Assembly (NCBI RefSeq): GCF_017744695.1
Contig: NZ_JAGIAS010000004.1
Span: forward strand, 393,303 to 457,302
Source of the DNA: Dyadobacter sp.
Lineage (GTDB): Bacteria > Bacteroidota > Bacteroidia > Cytophagales > Spirosomataceae
Reading direction: 5' to 3'
DNA: 64,000 bases
Part shown: in pieces, positions 1 through 9,120 of the stretch
Layout of the letters: the number at the start of each line of letters is the position of its first letter
Position numbering within the stretch: position 1 is the stretch's first letter
Made by a program: the position numbers and the translations under genes
The notes under the pieces: generated by a model
What the model saw: only the letters and a program-made list of their open reading frames with translations
Told to the model about the DNA's origin: nothing
Databases searched by the model: none

Positions 1-60
1 AACTCTCCATACCTCATACTTCCTGAAATCTCTCATAGTGTGTTAATTGTAATCTGCTTT

Positions 61-95
61 TAGCTTATAGCCTATCGCCTAAAGCCTATCGCTTA
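61..95. repeat. Degenerate heptamer tandem array
   Basis: Five consecutive 7-bp units are visible at 61-67, 68-74, 75-81, 82-88 and 89-95: TAGCTTA, TAGCCTA, TCGCCTA, AAGCCTA and TCGCTTA. The array sits just downstream of the leuC stop. It belongs to the same class as the arrays at 61436-61470 and 50926-50967. The remaining bases from 1 to 101 show no gene; leuD and leuB may lie to the left of the window. Confidence 0.7.
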
Positions 96-101
96 ATACC
101 C

Positions 102-1505
102 TCAAAGCAACGTCCTCGGATCCGTAACCACGCCCGTTACCGCTGCGGCGGCGGCTACGAGCGGGCTTGCGAGCAACGTACGTGCGCCTGGGCCCTGGCG
201 ACCTTCGAAGTTACGGTTGGAGGTACTTACCGCATACTTACCGGCAGGGACCTTGTCGTCGTTCATTGCGAGACAAGCCGAGCAGCCAGGCTGACGCAAT
301 TCGAAACCAGCTTCGGTCAAAATATCCAGAATACCTTCTTCTTTAATTTGTGCCTCCACAATGTGCGAGCCCGGAACGATCCACGCCGTTACATTATCAG
401 CCTTCTTGCGGCCCTTCACGATTGAAGCGAATGCTCGGAAGTCCTCGATACGGCCATTGGTACAGCTACCGATGAAAACGTAATCGATTTTCTTGCCTAG
501 CATATTTTCGTTCTCATGGAAGCCCATGTAGTTCAGCGACTTATCGTAAGTAGCCTTACCACCTTCTACCTGATCCGAAGTAGGGATCGCGCGGGTGATA
601 CCCTGGCCCATTCCCGGGTTGGTACCGTACGTGATCATCGGCTCGATGTCGGCTGCATCGAAGTTATATTCTTTGTCAAAAACAGCGCCTTCGTCTGTTT
701 TTAAAGTCTTCCAGTAAGCCAATGCCTTGTCCCACTTCTCGCCCTTCGGAGCCTGCTCGCGGCCGTTGATGTAGGCAAAAGTCGTTTCGTCGGGAGCGAT
801 CATACCGCCGCGGGCACCCATTTCGATGCTCATGTTGCAGACGGTCATACGGCCTTCCATCGACATATTTTCGAAAACATCCCCTGCATACTCAACGAAG
901 TAACCCGTCGCACCGGCAGTTGTCAATTTCGAAATGATATAAAGCGTCACGTCTTTCGGCGTCACGCCTTTGCCCAGCTGGCCATTTACGTTTACACGCA
1001 TTTTCTTCGGCTTGGGCTGCATAATGCATTGCGACGAAAGTACCATTTCCACCTCCGAAGTACCGATACCGAACGCGATCGCGCCGAAAGCACCATGGGT
1101 AGAAGTGTGCGAGTCACCGCAAACGATAGTCATACCTGGTAGCGTAATACCATTCTCAGGTCCCACCACGTGGACGATACCATTGCGGGCGTGACCCAAT
1201 CCCCAGTGTGAAATGCCGTATTTCGCAGCATTCGCTTCGAGGGCTTTCAACTGATTGGCTGAAAGCGGGTCCTGAACCGGAAGGTGCTGGTTAATGGTCG
1301 GGGTGTTGTGGTCGGCCGTCGCGAAAGTACGCTCAGGGTACATCACACCGATACCTCTGGTTTCGAGTCCTAGGAAAGCAACGGGGCTCGTTACTTCATG
1401 GATAAAGTGGCGGTCGATGAAGAACACATCCGGACCATCCTCGATTTTACGGACAACGTGGGCATCCCACACTTTGTCGAAAAGGGTACTCGCTTGATTA
1501 CTCAT
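102..1505 (-). CDS. leuC: 3-isopropylmalate dehydratase large subunit
   Basis: Isomerises 2-isopropylmalate to 3-isopropylmalate in leucine synthesis, as a heterodimer with LeuD in the cytoplasm. The protein has 467 residues from the start used here, the normal family length. The 4Fe-4S ligands are visible as Cys348 (SCTNGR) and Cys408/Cys411 (PGCSAC), almost exactly the positions known for E. coli LeuC. The frame is open upstream to 1592. That extension is rejected because the family begins at [14 protein letters not shown] and because a TAATTTG -7-like element at about 1595-1601 would put the transcription start inside it. leuD is not in the window and presumably follows to the left. The gene is separated from ilvA by about 2.8 kb of unrelated genes. 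Confidence 0.97.
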   Translation of the reverse strand: MSNQASTLFDKVWDAHVVRKIEDGPDVFFIDRHFIHEVTSPVAFLGLETRGIGVMYPERTFATADHNTPTINQHLPVQDPLSANQLKALEANAAKYGISHWGLGHARNGIVHVVGPENGITLPGMTIVCGDSHTSTHGAFGAIAFGIGTSEVEMVLSSQCIMQPKPKKMRVNVNGQLGKGVTPKDVTLYIISKLTTAGATGYFVEYAGDVFENMSMEGRMTVCNMSIEMGARGGMIAPDETTFAYINGREQAPKGEKWDKALAYWKTLKTDEGAVFDKEYNFDAADIEPMITYGTNPGMGQGITRAIPTSDQVEGGKATYDKSLNYMGFHENENMLGKKIDYVFIGSCTNGRIEDFRAFASIVKGRKKADNVTAWIVPGSHIVEAQIKEEGILDILTEAGFELRQPGCSACLAMNDDKVPAGKYAVSTSNRNFEGRQGPGARTLLASPLVAAAAAVTGVVTDPRTLL

Positions 1506-1685
1506 TTTGATTAAAATTAGAATTTCGCCTCGTCGTTCGGCTTCAAAGAAAGAGCTGATAATCAACGCCTTTCTCAGAAGGAGAACCGACATTACAAATT
1601 ACCGCATATTTAAACGAATATGTATAACGGTAACGGTTCAAAAAATAGTGATTTTGGTTTGGGTGTAGGGTTTGAGCGGAAATCT

Positions 1686-1991
1686 TTATTCCAAATCGTC
1701 ATGTTCCATCAGCGGCTCTTGCCGATTGTCCCAAAAGAAAAGAACGTGTATTTGATCACCTTCGACTTCGTAGAAAAATGAGCAGTTCTTGTGAATCCAG
1801 CCTTTGCGAACGTTTGGATTTTGCCGGGTGCCTTTGAAGATGAAAGGAGTGAGACTTATCGTATCTAAGACATGAATTACCCTGCGGTTAAATTGCCTGG
1901 CAACGTTTTTACCAAACCTTGATTCAATTTGGTCATAAATGGCATCGAATGTTTCGACGGCCGTGGGCGCCAAGATCACCTCATAAGTCAC
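1686..1991 (-). CDS. ParE/RelE-type toxin of a type II TA pair
   Basis: A 101-residue protein with the ParE/RelE fold pattern: N-terminal strand (YEVILAPTAVETF), a helix pair, then basic strands with NPNVRKGWIHKN and FYEVEGDQIHVLFFWDNRQ near the C-terminus. Family members are mRNA interferases or gyrase poisons; which applies here cannot be read from the sequence. Its start overlaps the end of the upstream small gene by 11 bp, the usual antitoxin-toxin arrangement with translational coupling. The pair sits between the AraC gene and leuC, so it may be a recent arrival in the branched-chain amino acid cluster. Confidence 0.8.
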   Translation of the reverse strand: MTYEVILAPTAVETFDAIYDQIESRFGKNVARQFNRRVIHVLDTISLTPFIFKGTRQNPNVRKGWIHKNCSFFYEVEGDQIHVLFFWDNRQEPLMEHDDLE

Positions 1992-2187
1992 TATCCGGTT
2001 TTCTGTTTCTGAATTCGTCCAATGTCATGTAATGACCGGCCTGTATCTCCTCCCTCCCGGTCTGAATTCCTTTCAACACGTGTTCCGGCAGTTCTTCGTC
2101 TTTGTAAAACGGAACTTGCATTGCTTCCAGAAAAGCGATTACCGCCTTTTCCTGATCTTTGGTCGGATAAACGTGTATTGCCTCCAT
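1981..2187 (-). CDS. Putative antitoxin of type II TA pair
   Basis: A 68-residue acidic protein directly upstream of the ParE/RelE-type toxin. It overlaps the toxin by 11 bp. The N-terminal half has an alternating strand-helix pattern (IHVYPTKDQEKAVIAFLEAM). The C-terminal part (GREEIQAGHYMTLDEFRNRK) resembles the toxin-wrapping tails of Phd/ParD-like Bacteroidota antitoxins. No clear helix-turn-helix is visible. The call rests mainly on size and position. A second frame open through 1991-2215 is considered a shadow. Confidence 0.7.
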   Translation of the reverse strand: MEAIHVYPTKDQEKAVIAFLEAMQVPFYKDEELPEHVLKGIQTGREEIQAGHYMTLDEFRNRKPDSDL

Positions 2188-2248
2188 TTGCTGATTCCAA
2201 TATTAGTGTAAACAAAGATAGTCATTTACCTTCATTGGCACAGCCCCT

Positions 2249-3097
2249 TCACCCCTGCCGTTTCGGCGTCGTCCCGTACTTCTCTTTATAAGTCTTGATA
2301 AAATGCGAAACGCTCTCGTAACCGATCTCGGTACTGATCTCCGACACGTTCTTCGTACTATTCCTCAACAGAAAATCGGCATAATCCAGCCGCTTGTTTT
2401 TCAGCCATAATGCAGGCGAAGTGTTGAATTCGTCCTGAAAGTCCCGTTTAAATGCGGAGAGGCTACGGCCGGAAAGGCGTGCAAGCTCATTTAGCGTCAG
2501 CGGTTTCAAATAGTAGCTGTTCATTAAAAACGAAAGATCTACCTTTTCACCTTTATACAGGCTGTACAAAATACCCCGCAGCTGGCTTGAATTATCCAGC
2601 TCCATTAAATGAAGCAGCAGTTCCTGGAATTTCAGTCTTAGAAAGTGGTTCTTCAACTCCGTCCGCGAGCGGAAATAAGGGAATACCGATTGGATGAACT
2701 TCTCGAAGTTATCATCCGACTTCAAGAGCAAAATCGGATATTCAACGCTTTCAGCATTTTTTTGCACATCGAAAAGCTCCGGGTGCAGACCCACGAATTC
2801 TTTTAAAAGCTTTTCATCAAAGAAGAAAACCAGACTTTTATAAGCCTCGTGGATGGACTCCGACATCAAGTAAAAACCCCTCTGAATGAACAGAATATCC
2901 CCTTTTTCGACATGCACTTCCTGGGTCGGACTGGTAAATTTCTTCTCACCTTCCAGCACTACAATCACCGCATGCTCCTCAAAAAACACATCGTATTTGG
3001 AAGGATACACCTCATTCCGATACGCCACGAAGGTCATGTCCTGAATTTTCAGGGACTCGAATTCCTGGGAGCTGATATCGGATGGTACGCGGAGCAT
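2249..3097 (-). CDS. AraC-family transcriptional regulator
   Basis: A 282-residue regulator. The N-terminal half is a cupin-like sensing domain (about residues 25-120; VVLEGEKKF, VEKGDILFIQRGFY). The C-terminal 100 residues carry the two AraC helix-turn-helix motifs: LTLNELARLSGRSLSAFKRDF and VSEISTEIGYESVSHFIKTY, ending in the typical KYGTTPKR. The ligand is unknown. The gene lies 14 bp downstream of the secreted beta-barrel-like gene on the same strand, so they are probably co-transcribed. It is not obviously tied to branched-chain amino acid synthesis. Confidence 0.93.
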   Translation of the reverse strand: MLRVPSDISSQEFESLKIQDMTFVAYRNEVYPSKYDVFFEEHAVIVVLEGEKKFTSPTQEVHVEKGDILFIQRGFYLMSESIHEAYKSLVFFFDEKLLKEFVGLHPELFDVQKNAESVEYPILLLKSDDNFEKFIQSVFPYFRSRTELKNHFLRLKFQELLLHLMELDNSSQLRGILYSLYKGEKVDLSFLMNSYYLKPLTLNELARLSGRSLSAFKRDFQDEFNTSPALWLKNKRLDYADFLLRNSTKNVSEISTEIGYESVSHFIKTYKEKYGTTPKRQG

Positions 3098-3111
3098 GGT
3101 TGGGCAGAAAG

Positions 3112-4278
3112 TTATTTCCGGCTTTTGAAAAGTTTGTTCAGATTGAGGTAGTAGTTCAAACTGATGCGCGGGCGATTGAAAAACGTAACCTCGTCTGAAA
3201 CCAACGATGAAAAATTTGCAAAATGGGAGACTTCGAAACTGAATTGCCTCCGAAAAGAAACTCCAACATGCGGCCCCAAAATGGACGTTCGCCAGCTATC
3301 CAAGGGAAAGCTGTATTCAAAACCAATGTTAGGTCGAAAATCACCAGAACCCATGTAAGTTCCTGCACCAAGCTCCAAGGTATTCAAACTGATTTTTTCG
3401 TCCGGGATGTAATTGTACACCTTGCTCACAGAGATACCGGGCATTGTCGCAAACAGTATCTTGAAATACCTGTTGTGAAATCTTCTCGGCAAATTCACAC
3501 GCAATCCAACCCCAAATGTAGGCGTTGCTCCTAAGTTGACATCGGTTTCCTCCCAGGCTTCAATACCGCCCATCACAAATGCATCTATCTCCATTTCCGA
3601 TTCGGCAGCAACGCCTTTGCTCTGCTTTCGCGAGGTATTCACCCCATTGTATCGGTCGACATAACGCCCCAACTCCTTCGCAGAATAGCCACGAACAGGG
3701 CCATTGTCGGCACCGTCGCCAAGCAATACAGGCAATTGGCGCACATACTCGTCGTATTGAATGAGGTACTTTTTCCCGCCAGTTAGTCTGTAAAAAGGAT
3801 AATTGAACAATTCCGTCAGCTTCCCGTCTTTTTCCAGAAAGAAATGCGACTGTTCAGTCGGATCCAGGTATTCCAATAGGGTTGCTTTGGGGCCTGAGGT
3901 TATCTCCCGTAAATAAACGGTTACCGAGTCCTTAGCCTCGAGAGACGGAGCCAACTCGTAGGTTTTGCTCAAATCGATGTTTAGTATCCCAATTCTTTTA
4001 CTGACATAATGCTCGCTGAGCGGCGCAAGGTAGAACTTAGCTGCTATGTCCGGGCCTACTTTTTCGATTCCACCATCCTTCTCCTTCGTGAAATCGATGG
4101 CCATCGGGCTCGTACCCCAGCCGTCGTAACGAATAAATCCCCTGACCGTGTCGCCTTGGGGTGACACAATATAGCTATTCAGCATCTTTCCCTGCCCAAA
4201 GCTGCGGGAAAAGGCCATCAAAATAACTAACGCACCGACAAGTACACAATGCGATTTTCGTCGTAAACCTGAGCTCAT
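3112..4278 (-). CDS. Secreted, possibly outer-membrane beta-barrel protein of unknown function
   Basis: A 388-residue protein that I cannot assign to a named family. It has a clear Sec signal peptide (basic n-region, hydrophobic VLVGALVILMAFS, cleavage near SFGQ). The middle part (about 30-200) is strand-rich with repeated K/D/G turns. The last 170 residues alternate glycines and aromatics (VGLRVNLP, ELGAGTYMGSGDFRPNIGFEY, PRISLNYYLNLN) in the manner of Bacteroidota outer-membrane beta-barrels. It lies 19 bp downstream of ilvA and 14 bp upstream of the AraC gene. Confidence 0.65.
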   Translation of the reverse strand: MSSGLRRKSHCVLVGALVILMAFSRSFGQGKMLNSYIVSPQGDTVRGFIRYDGWGTSPMAIDFTKEKDGGIEKVGPDIAAKFYLAPLSEHYVSKRIGILNIDLSKTYELAPSLEAKDSVTVYLREITSGPKATLLEYLDPTEQSHFFLEKDGKLTELFNYPFYRLTGGKKYLIQYDEYVRQLPVLLGDGADNGPVRGYSAKELGRYVDRYNGVNTSRKQSKGVAAESEMEIDAFVMGGIEAWEETDVNLGATPTFGVGLRVNLPRRFHNRYFKILFATMPGISVSKVYNYIPDEKISLNTLELGAGTYMGSGDFRPNIGFEYSFPLDSWRTSILGPHVGVSFRRQFSFEVSHFANFSSLVSDEVTFFNRPRISLNYYLNLNKLFKSRK

Positions 4279-4297
4279 AGAAAATACCCTCTATTTT

Positions 4298-5554
4298 TTA
4301 CACCATAAACTGAAACAAATCCGGCTGATCATTCAAATACTCGTAAACCACCCGGTTCGCATCCATTCGCTCGATCAGCGGGGCAAAGTCTTCCCGGCTT
4401 TTCAACTCAATACCGACCAATGCAGGTCCCTGCTCCCGGTTGGTTTTCTTGACGTATTCAAATCGAGCAATATCATCATTTGGTCCGAGGACATTCAAAA
4501 ACTCCCGGAATGCACCGGAGCGTTGCGGGAAGCGGATAATGAAATAATGCTTCAACCCTTCATAAAGCAACGATCGCTCCTTGATTTCCTCGGTGCGGGT
4601 AATGTCATTGTTACCGCCGCTGATCAGAACTACGACATTCTTTCCCTTAATATCTTCCTTAATCAAATCCAATGCAGCCACGGTCAATGCCCCGGCAGGT
4701 TCGGCGACGATCGCTTCTTCATTATAAAGTTGCAGGATCGACGAGCATACCTTTCCTTCCGGCACAAGCAGGATTTGATTCAAACTCTTGCTGCAAATAT
4801 CAAACGTAATGTCGCCTGCACGCTTCACTGCCGCTCCATCCACAAACTTGTCGATATTATCCAGCGTTACTACATGCCCCTCCTGAATGGATTTGTGCAT
4901 AGTTGGTGACCCTTCAGGCTCCACACCTATGAGCTGTGTTTTAGGGGAGAGTTGTTTGAAAACCGTGGAAATGCCCGACGCCAACCCGCCTCCGCCAATA
5001 GCCATCAGCAGGTAATCGATTTTGAAATCGGCGTCTTTAAAAATTTCCAGACCAACGGTCCCCTGGCCTTCAATCACCTGCAAATCATCGAATGGATGCA
5101 CAAAAACGGCATTGGTACTGTCGCGGTAGGCCATCGAAGCGTGGTACGCGTCGTCATAGGTATCACCTACCAAATGGATTTCAATCCATTCCTGACCAAA
5201 CAGTCTTACCTGCTTCACTTTCTGGGCCGGCGTGGTGGTAGGCATAAAAATCGCACCTTTCACCTCCATTTTCCGGCACGCGTATGCTACGCCTTGCGCG
5301 TGGTTGCCCGCGCTCGCACACACGACCCCGCCCGCGAGGGCTTCGGGCGTGAGGCTCGCCATTTTGTTGTAGGCACCGCGGATTTTGTAAGAGCGAACGG
5401 TTTGGAGGTCTTCTCTTTTGAGATAAATATTAGCCCCGTACTGCTCCGAAAGATGTGCATTAAAAAATATCGGTGTGTGGTTAATCACCCCGCGCAGGCG
5501 TTCGGCGGCGAGGAATATGTTATCGAGAGTCGGAACGGAATGTGAAGTGCTCAT
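4298..5554 (-). CDS. ilvA: Threonine ammonia-lyase (threonine dehydratase)
   Basis: Deaminates threonine to 2-oxobutanoate, the first committed step of isoleucine synthesis. The protein has 418 residues. The PLP lysine is Lys57 in VRSYKIRGAYNK, and the glycine-rich phosphate loop reads AIGGGGLASG. There is one C-terminal ACT-like regulatory segment (HYFIIRFPQRSGAFREFLNVL), the short form common in Bacteroidota and Gram-positives. The start at 5554 is preferred. An in-frame ATG at 5599 would add 15 residues, but their codons lie across an intrinsic-terminator hairpin (5571-5596). The gene is last of the ilv run and may be partly insulated from ilvC by that terminator. Confidence 0.96.
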   Translation of the reverse strand: MSTSHSVPTLDNIFLAAERLRGVINHTPIFFNAHLSEQYGANIYLKREDLQTVRSYKIRGAYNKMASLTPEALAGGVVCASAGNHAQGVAYACRKMEVKGAIFMPTTTPAQKVKQVRLFGQEWIEIHLVGDTYDDAYHASMAYRDSTNAVFVHPFDDLQVIEGQGTVGLEIFKDADFKIDYLLMAIGGGGLASGISTVFKQLSPKTQLIGVEPEGSPTMHKSIQEGHVVTLDNIDKFVDGAAVKRAGDITFDICSKSLNQILLVPEGKVCSSILQLYNEEAIVAEPAGALTVAALDLIKEDIKGKNVVVLISGGNNDITRTEEIKERSLLYEGLKHYFIIRFPQRSGAFREFLNVLGPNDDIARFEYVKKTNREQGPALVGIELKSREDFAPLIERMDANRVVYEYLNDQPDLFQFMV

Positions 5555-5570
5555 AAATGATTCTGAAACA

Positions 5571-5596
5571 AAAGAGCTTTGCAAAAAGCAAAGCTC
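5571..5596 (-). terminator. Intrinsic terminator between ilvC and ilvA
   Basis: On the minus strand a perfect 9-bp stem GAGCTTTGC / GCAAAGCTC with loop TTTTT is followed directly by TTTTG. It ends 17 bases before the ilvA start codon, about the same spacing as the ilvD attenuator to ilvD. It would end or reduce ilvDBNC transcription before ilvA. An upstream in-frame ATG at 5599 reads through it. Confidence 0.75.
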
Positions 5597-5607
5597 CATT
5601 TTCTATC

Positions 5608-5639
5608 CCGTTGCCGTTGACTTAAGTCAACGGCAACGG
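5608..5639. repeat. Perfect 32-bp palindrome, REP-like
   Basis: A perfect 32-bp inverted repeat with no loop, centred at 5623/5624. Its core CCGTTGACTTAAGTCAACGG (5614-5633) matches the palindrome family at 32640-32848. It lies in the ilvC-ilvA gap just upstream of the terminator. No T-run follows it on the coding strand, so it is better seen as a REP-like element than as a second terminator. Confidence 0.8.
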
Positions 5640-5655
5640 ATTATTTTTGAAACAA

Positions 5656-6702
5656 TTAGTTTCTTTCTGGGCGAAGACCGCGAACAGTAGAACCTGCCTG
5701 CCACATTTCCGATTCGCGCAATTCAGCCAATTCAGCTTCCAGCTTCACGCGGTAGTCAGGCTGTGAGTTGCGGGTGATAGAGATTGTAGCTTGCTCGCCG
5801 CTCTTTACAGAGTTGTAAAGTTGCTCGAAAACAGGCTTGGTAGCGTCGCGGAAAGGTTTCCACCAGTCCAAAGCACCACGCTGTGCAGTAGTAGAGCAGT
5901 TAGCGTACATCCAGTCCATACCGTTTTCTGCAACCAATGGCATCAACGATTGAGTCAGCTCTTCAACAGTTTCGTTGAATGCTTCCGATGGTGTGTGGCC
6001 ATTTGAACGCAACACTTCGTATTGTGCAGCGAAAATACCCTGGATAGCACCCATCAAAGTACCACGCTCACCGGTAAGGTCGGAAGTTACTTCACGGTAG
6101 AAATCAGTTTCGAACAGGTAACCTGAACCTACACCGATACCCATTGCGATACATTTCTCACGCGCTTTGCCGGTAGCATCCTGGAATACCGCGAAAGAAG
6201 AGTTCAAGCCTTTTCCTTCTACGAACAGGCGGCGAAGTGAAGTTCCCGATCCTTTTGGAGCAACCAGGTACACATCCACGTCAGCAGGAGGAACGATGCC
6301 GGTCTGATCTTTATAAGTTACACCGAAACCGTGTGAGAAATACAGTGATTTTCCAGCAGTAAGGTGTTTTTTAACAGTTGGCCAAAGTTCGATCTGAGCT
6401 GCGTCAGAAAGCAAGTAGCAAATGATGGTTCCTTTTGCAAGCGCCTCTTCGATGTCGAAAAGGGTTTCGCCTGGTACCCATCCGTCAGCAACGGCTTTGT
6501 CCCAAGACTTACCACCTTTACGCTGACCAACGATTACATTGAAACCGTTGTCACGCATGTTCAAGCTTTGGCCTGGGCCTTGTACGCCGTAACCAATTAC
6601 AGCGATGGTTTCGTTAGAAAGTACTTCGCGTGCTTTTTCAAGAGGAAATTCTTCACGGGTTACTACTTCTTCTTCGACCCCGCCGAAATTTAATTTTGCC
6701 AT
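5656..6702 (-). CDS. ilvC: Ketol-acid reductoisomerase (NADP+)
   Basis: Converts 2-acetolactate and 2-aceto-2-hydroxybutanoate to the dihydroxy acids of valine and isoleucine synthesis, using NADPH and Mg2+. The 348-residue protein has an N-terminal Rossmann motif IGYGVQGPGQ (about residues 37-46), SHGFGVTY, and the C-terminal knotted domain with SDLTGERGTLMGAIQGIF and ANCSTTAQRGALDWW. These are the features of the Bacteroidota class with the GYGVQGPGQ signature. The gene follows ilvN by 64 bp on the same strand. Confidence 0.97.
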   Translation of the reverse strand: MAKLNFGGVEEEVVTREEFPLEKAREVLSNETIAVIGYGVQGPGQSLNMRDNGFNVIVGQRKGGKSWDKAVADGWVPGETLFDIEEALAKGTIICYLLSDAAQIELWPTVKKHLTAGKSLYFSHGFGVTYKDQTGIVPPADVDVYLVAPKGSGTSLRRLFVEGKGLNSSFAVFQDATGKAREKCIAMGIGVGSGYLFETDFYREVTSDLTGERGTLMGAIQGIFAAQYEVLRSNGHTPSEAFNETVEELTQSLMPLVAENGMDWMYANCSTTAQRGALDWWKPFRDATKPVFEQLYNSVKSGEQATISITRNSQPDYRVKLEAELAELRESEMWQAGSTVRGLRPERN

Positions 6703-6766
6703 TGATTATTGATTGGATTATTGATTTACTACGAATTTAAAAGCAATACTACTAAAAACTGGCCGA

Positions 6767-7300
6767 CTATTGGTAATACTCCCACTCAGCTTCGGGCAGA
6801 TAATCTACCAGTGTCTGAGGCGATTTGCTCACCGCCACCCGCCCCGAGCGAACGAATTCGAGGATCTCGTGGGGTTTGATATAGTCGAAAAATTCAAAGA
6901 TCTCTTCTTCGGTACCGGTCTTCTGGATGATCACATAAGTGAGGTGCCAGTACACGACCCAGGCCTTGTAAGTCTTGTTGATCGTCTCGATATCGAGCGG
7001 CTTGGCGCCGATCGGCGTCGAAACCTTGAACAATGCGATCTCGTTGTACGCGATGTCCTCATTGAGGTACCCGAAAACCGCGAGTACTTCAATAATCTTG
7101 CGGATCTGGCGGACCAGTTTCTCTACTGCGTCGCGCGACTCATGGCGGATGACGATCGTAAACCGGGAAATACCCTTACGCTCGGTTTCCGAAACGGTTA
7201 AGCTGTCGATATTGATCCGTCGCCGGGTGAATATCGTTGTGATCTTGTTGAGAATACCGATTGTATTTTCGGTAAAAACACAAATGGTGTATGATGTCAT
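6767..7300 (-). CDS. ilvN: Acetolactate synthase small (regulatory) subunit
   Basis: A 177-residue regulatory subunit of acetohydroxyacid synthase. The N-terminal ACT domain reads YTICVFTENTIGILNKITTIFTRRRINIDSLTVS, split here as TENTIGILNKI and INIDSLTVS. The C-terminal half is the IlvN/IlvH-specific domain. It confers valine feedback control on the IlvB catalytic subunit, encoded 19 bp upstream. The order ilvB-ilvN-ilvC is the usual operon order. Confidence 0.95.
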   Translation of the reverse strand: MTSYTICVFTENTIGILNKITTIFTRRRINIDSLTVSETERKGISRFTIVIRHESRDAVEKLVRQIRKIIEVLAVFGYLNEDIAYNEIALFKVSTPIGAKPLDIETINKTYKAWVVYWHLTYVIIQKTGTEEEIFEFFDYIKPHEILEFVRSGRVAVSKSPQTLVDYLPEAEWEYYQ

Positions 7301-7319
7301 AATTTCCTTCTCTTTTATA

Positions 7320-9080
7320 TTATTCCAAACGGATATCTGCTACACAGGCACCCGTTGGCACCATCGGGAACACGTTTTCCTCTTTCTCAACCAATACTTC
7401 GAGCAGGTAAGGCTTGTCGGAAGCCAGCATGGTGTCCAGCGACGCGTGCAAATCCTCGCGTTTCGCGCAGGTATGGCCATCGATACCGAAACCTTTTGCG
7501 ATCGTAATGAAATCCGGGTTTTGCAACTCCACGAACGAATAGCGTTTCTGGTGGAAAAGCTGTTGCCACTGGCGTACCATTCCGAGGAAGTTGTTGTTCA
7601 GAATGATAATCTTCACCGGCAGGCCGCTTTGTGCAATCGTACCCAGCTCCTGAATGGTCATCTGGAAACAACCGTCACCGATAATCGCAACTACTTCACG
7701 GTCGGGCGCACCCACTTTCGCTCCGAATGATGCCGGCAATGCGTAACCCATTGTTCCCAAACCGCCCGAAGTAATGTACGAGCTCGGTTTTTTGAACTGG
7801 TAGTAGCGTGCCGCCATCATCTGGTGCTGGCCTACATCTGCTACGATCACCGCTTCACCTTTGGTTTTATCAGAAAGCGTGCGGATTACTTCCGCCATTT
7901 TGATTTTCTCCGTGGTAGGAGCCAATTCCGGCTGCGTGATTTTCTGGTCTTCAATGGCGTCGTACTTCTTGAATTCTGCTTTCCAAGCTTCGTGATTATT
8001 CTCGTTCACCAATGGAAGCAACAATTCCAACGCAATTTTAGCATCACCCACTACGGGTGCATCCGCCTTCATGATCTTGTCGATCTCCGCCGGGTCGATT
8101 TCAATGTGTACCACTTTGGCCTGTTTCGCATAGCGGCTCAAATCACCGGTAACGCGGTCATCGAAACGCATTCCGACAGCGATAATGAGGTCGCATTGGT
8201 TGGTCAGGACGTTGGTACCGTAGTTTCCGTGCATTCCCAGCCAGCCTACATAGTTGGGATGGTCAACCGACATGGAGGAAAGCCCCAGCAAAGTCGATGC
8301 AACAGGAATATCCGTTTTTTCAACGAAGCGGATCAATTCTTGTTCCGCACCGGCAATCTGCACGCCGTGACCTACAAACAGGAATGGGCGTTTCGCCTGG
8401 TTGATCAGCTTCGCAGCTGCCGCCAGTTGCTCTTCTTTAGGAGCCATGCGCGGGTGATAACTCAGCAATGTTTCCACCTTTTTGTGTACAAAAGGCTTAG
8501 TCATCAGCTTCTGCTGTGCATCCTTGGTAATATCAATCAAAACCGGCCCCGGACGGCCTGATTTTGCTATATAAAATGCCTTGGCAATGATTTCAGGGAT
8601 CTCATCCGCATTGGTGACCTGATAATTCCATTTGGTAATGGGAATCGTGATACCCATTACATCCGTCTCCTGGAATGCGTCGGTACCGAGCAAGTGCGAA
8701 GCGACCTGGCCGATAATGCAGACCATCGGCGTCGAGTCGATGATCGCGTCGGCGATACCTGTCACGAGGTTGGTAGCACCCGGGCCCGACGTTACCAGAC
8801 AAACCCCTACCTCACCTGTAATGCGTGCAAAGCCTTCCGCCGCGTGAGCAGCGCCTTGCTCGTGGCGCACGAGAATGTGGTTGACCTGATCCTGATAGTC
8901 ATAGATCGCATCGTACACCGGCATAATCGCGCCGCCCGGATAGCCGAAAATGGTTTTCACCCCTTCCGCAATCAGCGACTGGATCACCGCATGCGAGCCA
9001 TTGATCAGCTCCGGCTTGGCCACCGAAACCACCGGTTCCGAGCCCTGAATTGTTGCAGTTTGATTTTCATTAAATCCCAT
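7320..9080 (-). CDS. ilvB: Acetolactate synthase large (catalytic) subunit
   Basis: A thiamine diphosphate enzyme condensing pyruvate with pyruvate or 2-oxobutanoate. It has 586 residues, the usual length. The catalytic glutamate lies in VRHEQGAAHAAEGFAR. The central FAD-type domain is present. The ThDP/Mg2+ motif begins GDGCFQMTIQELGT and ends about 30 residues later in ILNNNFLGM. The gene lies 40 bp downstream of ilvD and 19 bp upstream of ilvN in the same transcription unit, so it should be under the attenuator upstream of ilvD. Confidence 0.97.
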   Translation of the reverse strand: MGFNENQTATIQGSEPVVSVAKPELINGSHAVIQSLIAEGVKTIFGYPGGAIMPVYDAIYDYQDQVNHILVRHEQGAAHAAEGFARITGEVGVCLVTSGPGATNLVTGIADAIIDSTPMVCIIGQVASHLLGTDAFQETDVMGITIPITKWNYQVTNADEIPEIIAKAFYIAKSGRPGPVLIDITKDAQQKLMTKPFVHKKVETLLSYHPRMAPKEEQLAAAAKLINQAKRPFLFVGHGVQIAGAEQELIRFVEKTDIPVASTLLGLSSMSVDHPNYVGWLGMHGNYGTNVLTNQCDLIIAVGMRFDDRVTGDLSRYAKQAKVVHIEIDPAEIDKIMKADAPVVGDAKIALELLLPLVNENNHEAWKAEFKKYDAIEDQKITQPELAPTTEKIKMAEVIRTLSDKTKGEAVIVADVGQHQMMAARYYQFKKPSSYITSGGLGTMGYALPASFGAKVGAPDREVVAIIGDGCFQMTIQELGTIAQSGLPVKIIILNNNFLGMVRQWQQLFHQKRYSFVELQNPDFITIAKGFGIDGHTCAKREDLHASLDTMLASDKPYLLEVLVEKEENVFPMVPTGACVADIRLE

Positions 9081-9120
9081 GACCTCTATTTTATTTAGTC
9101 GGATGAATCTTCACTAATGC

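Noticed and set aside
1506-1592. 29-residue N-terminal extension of leuC, Leu/Ile-rich ([12 protein letters not shown])
   Set aside because: It looked like a leader peptide but is in frame with leuC with no stop. LeuC family alignment and the Fe-S cysteine positions favour the start at 1505.
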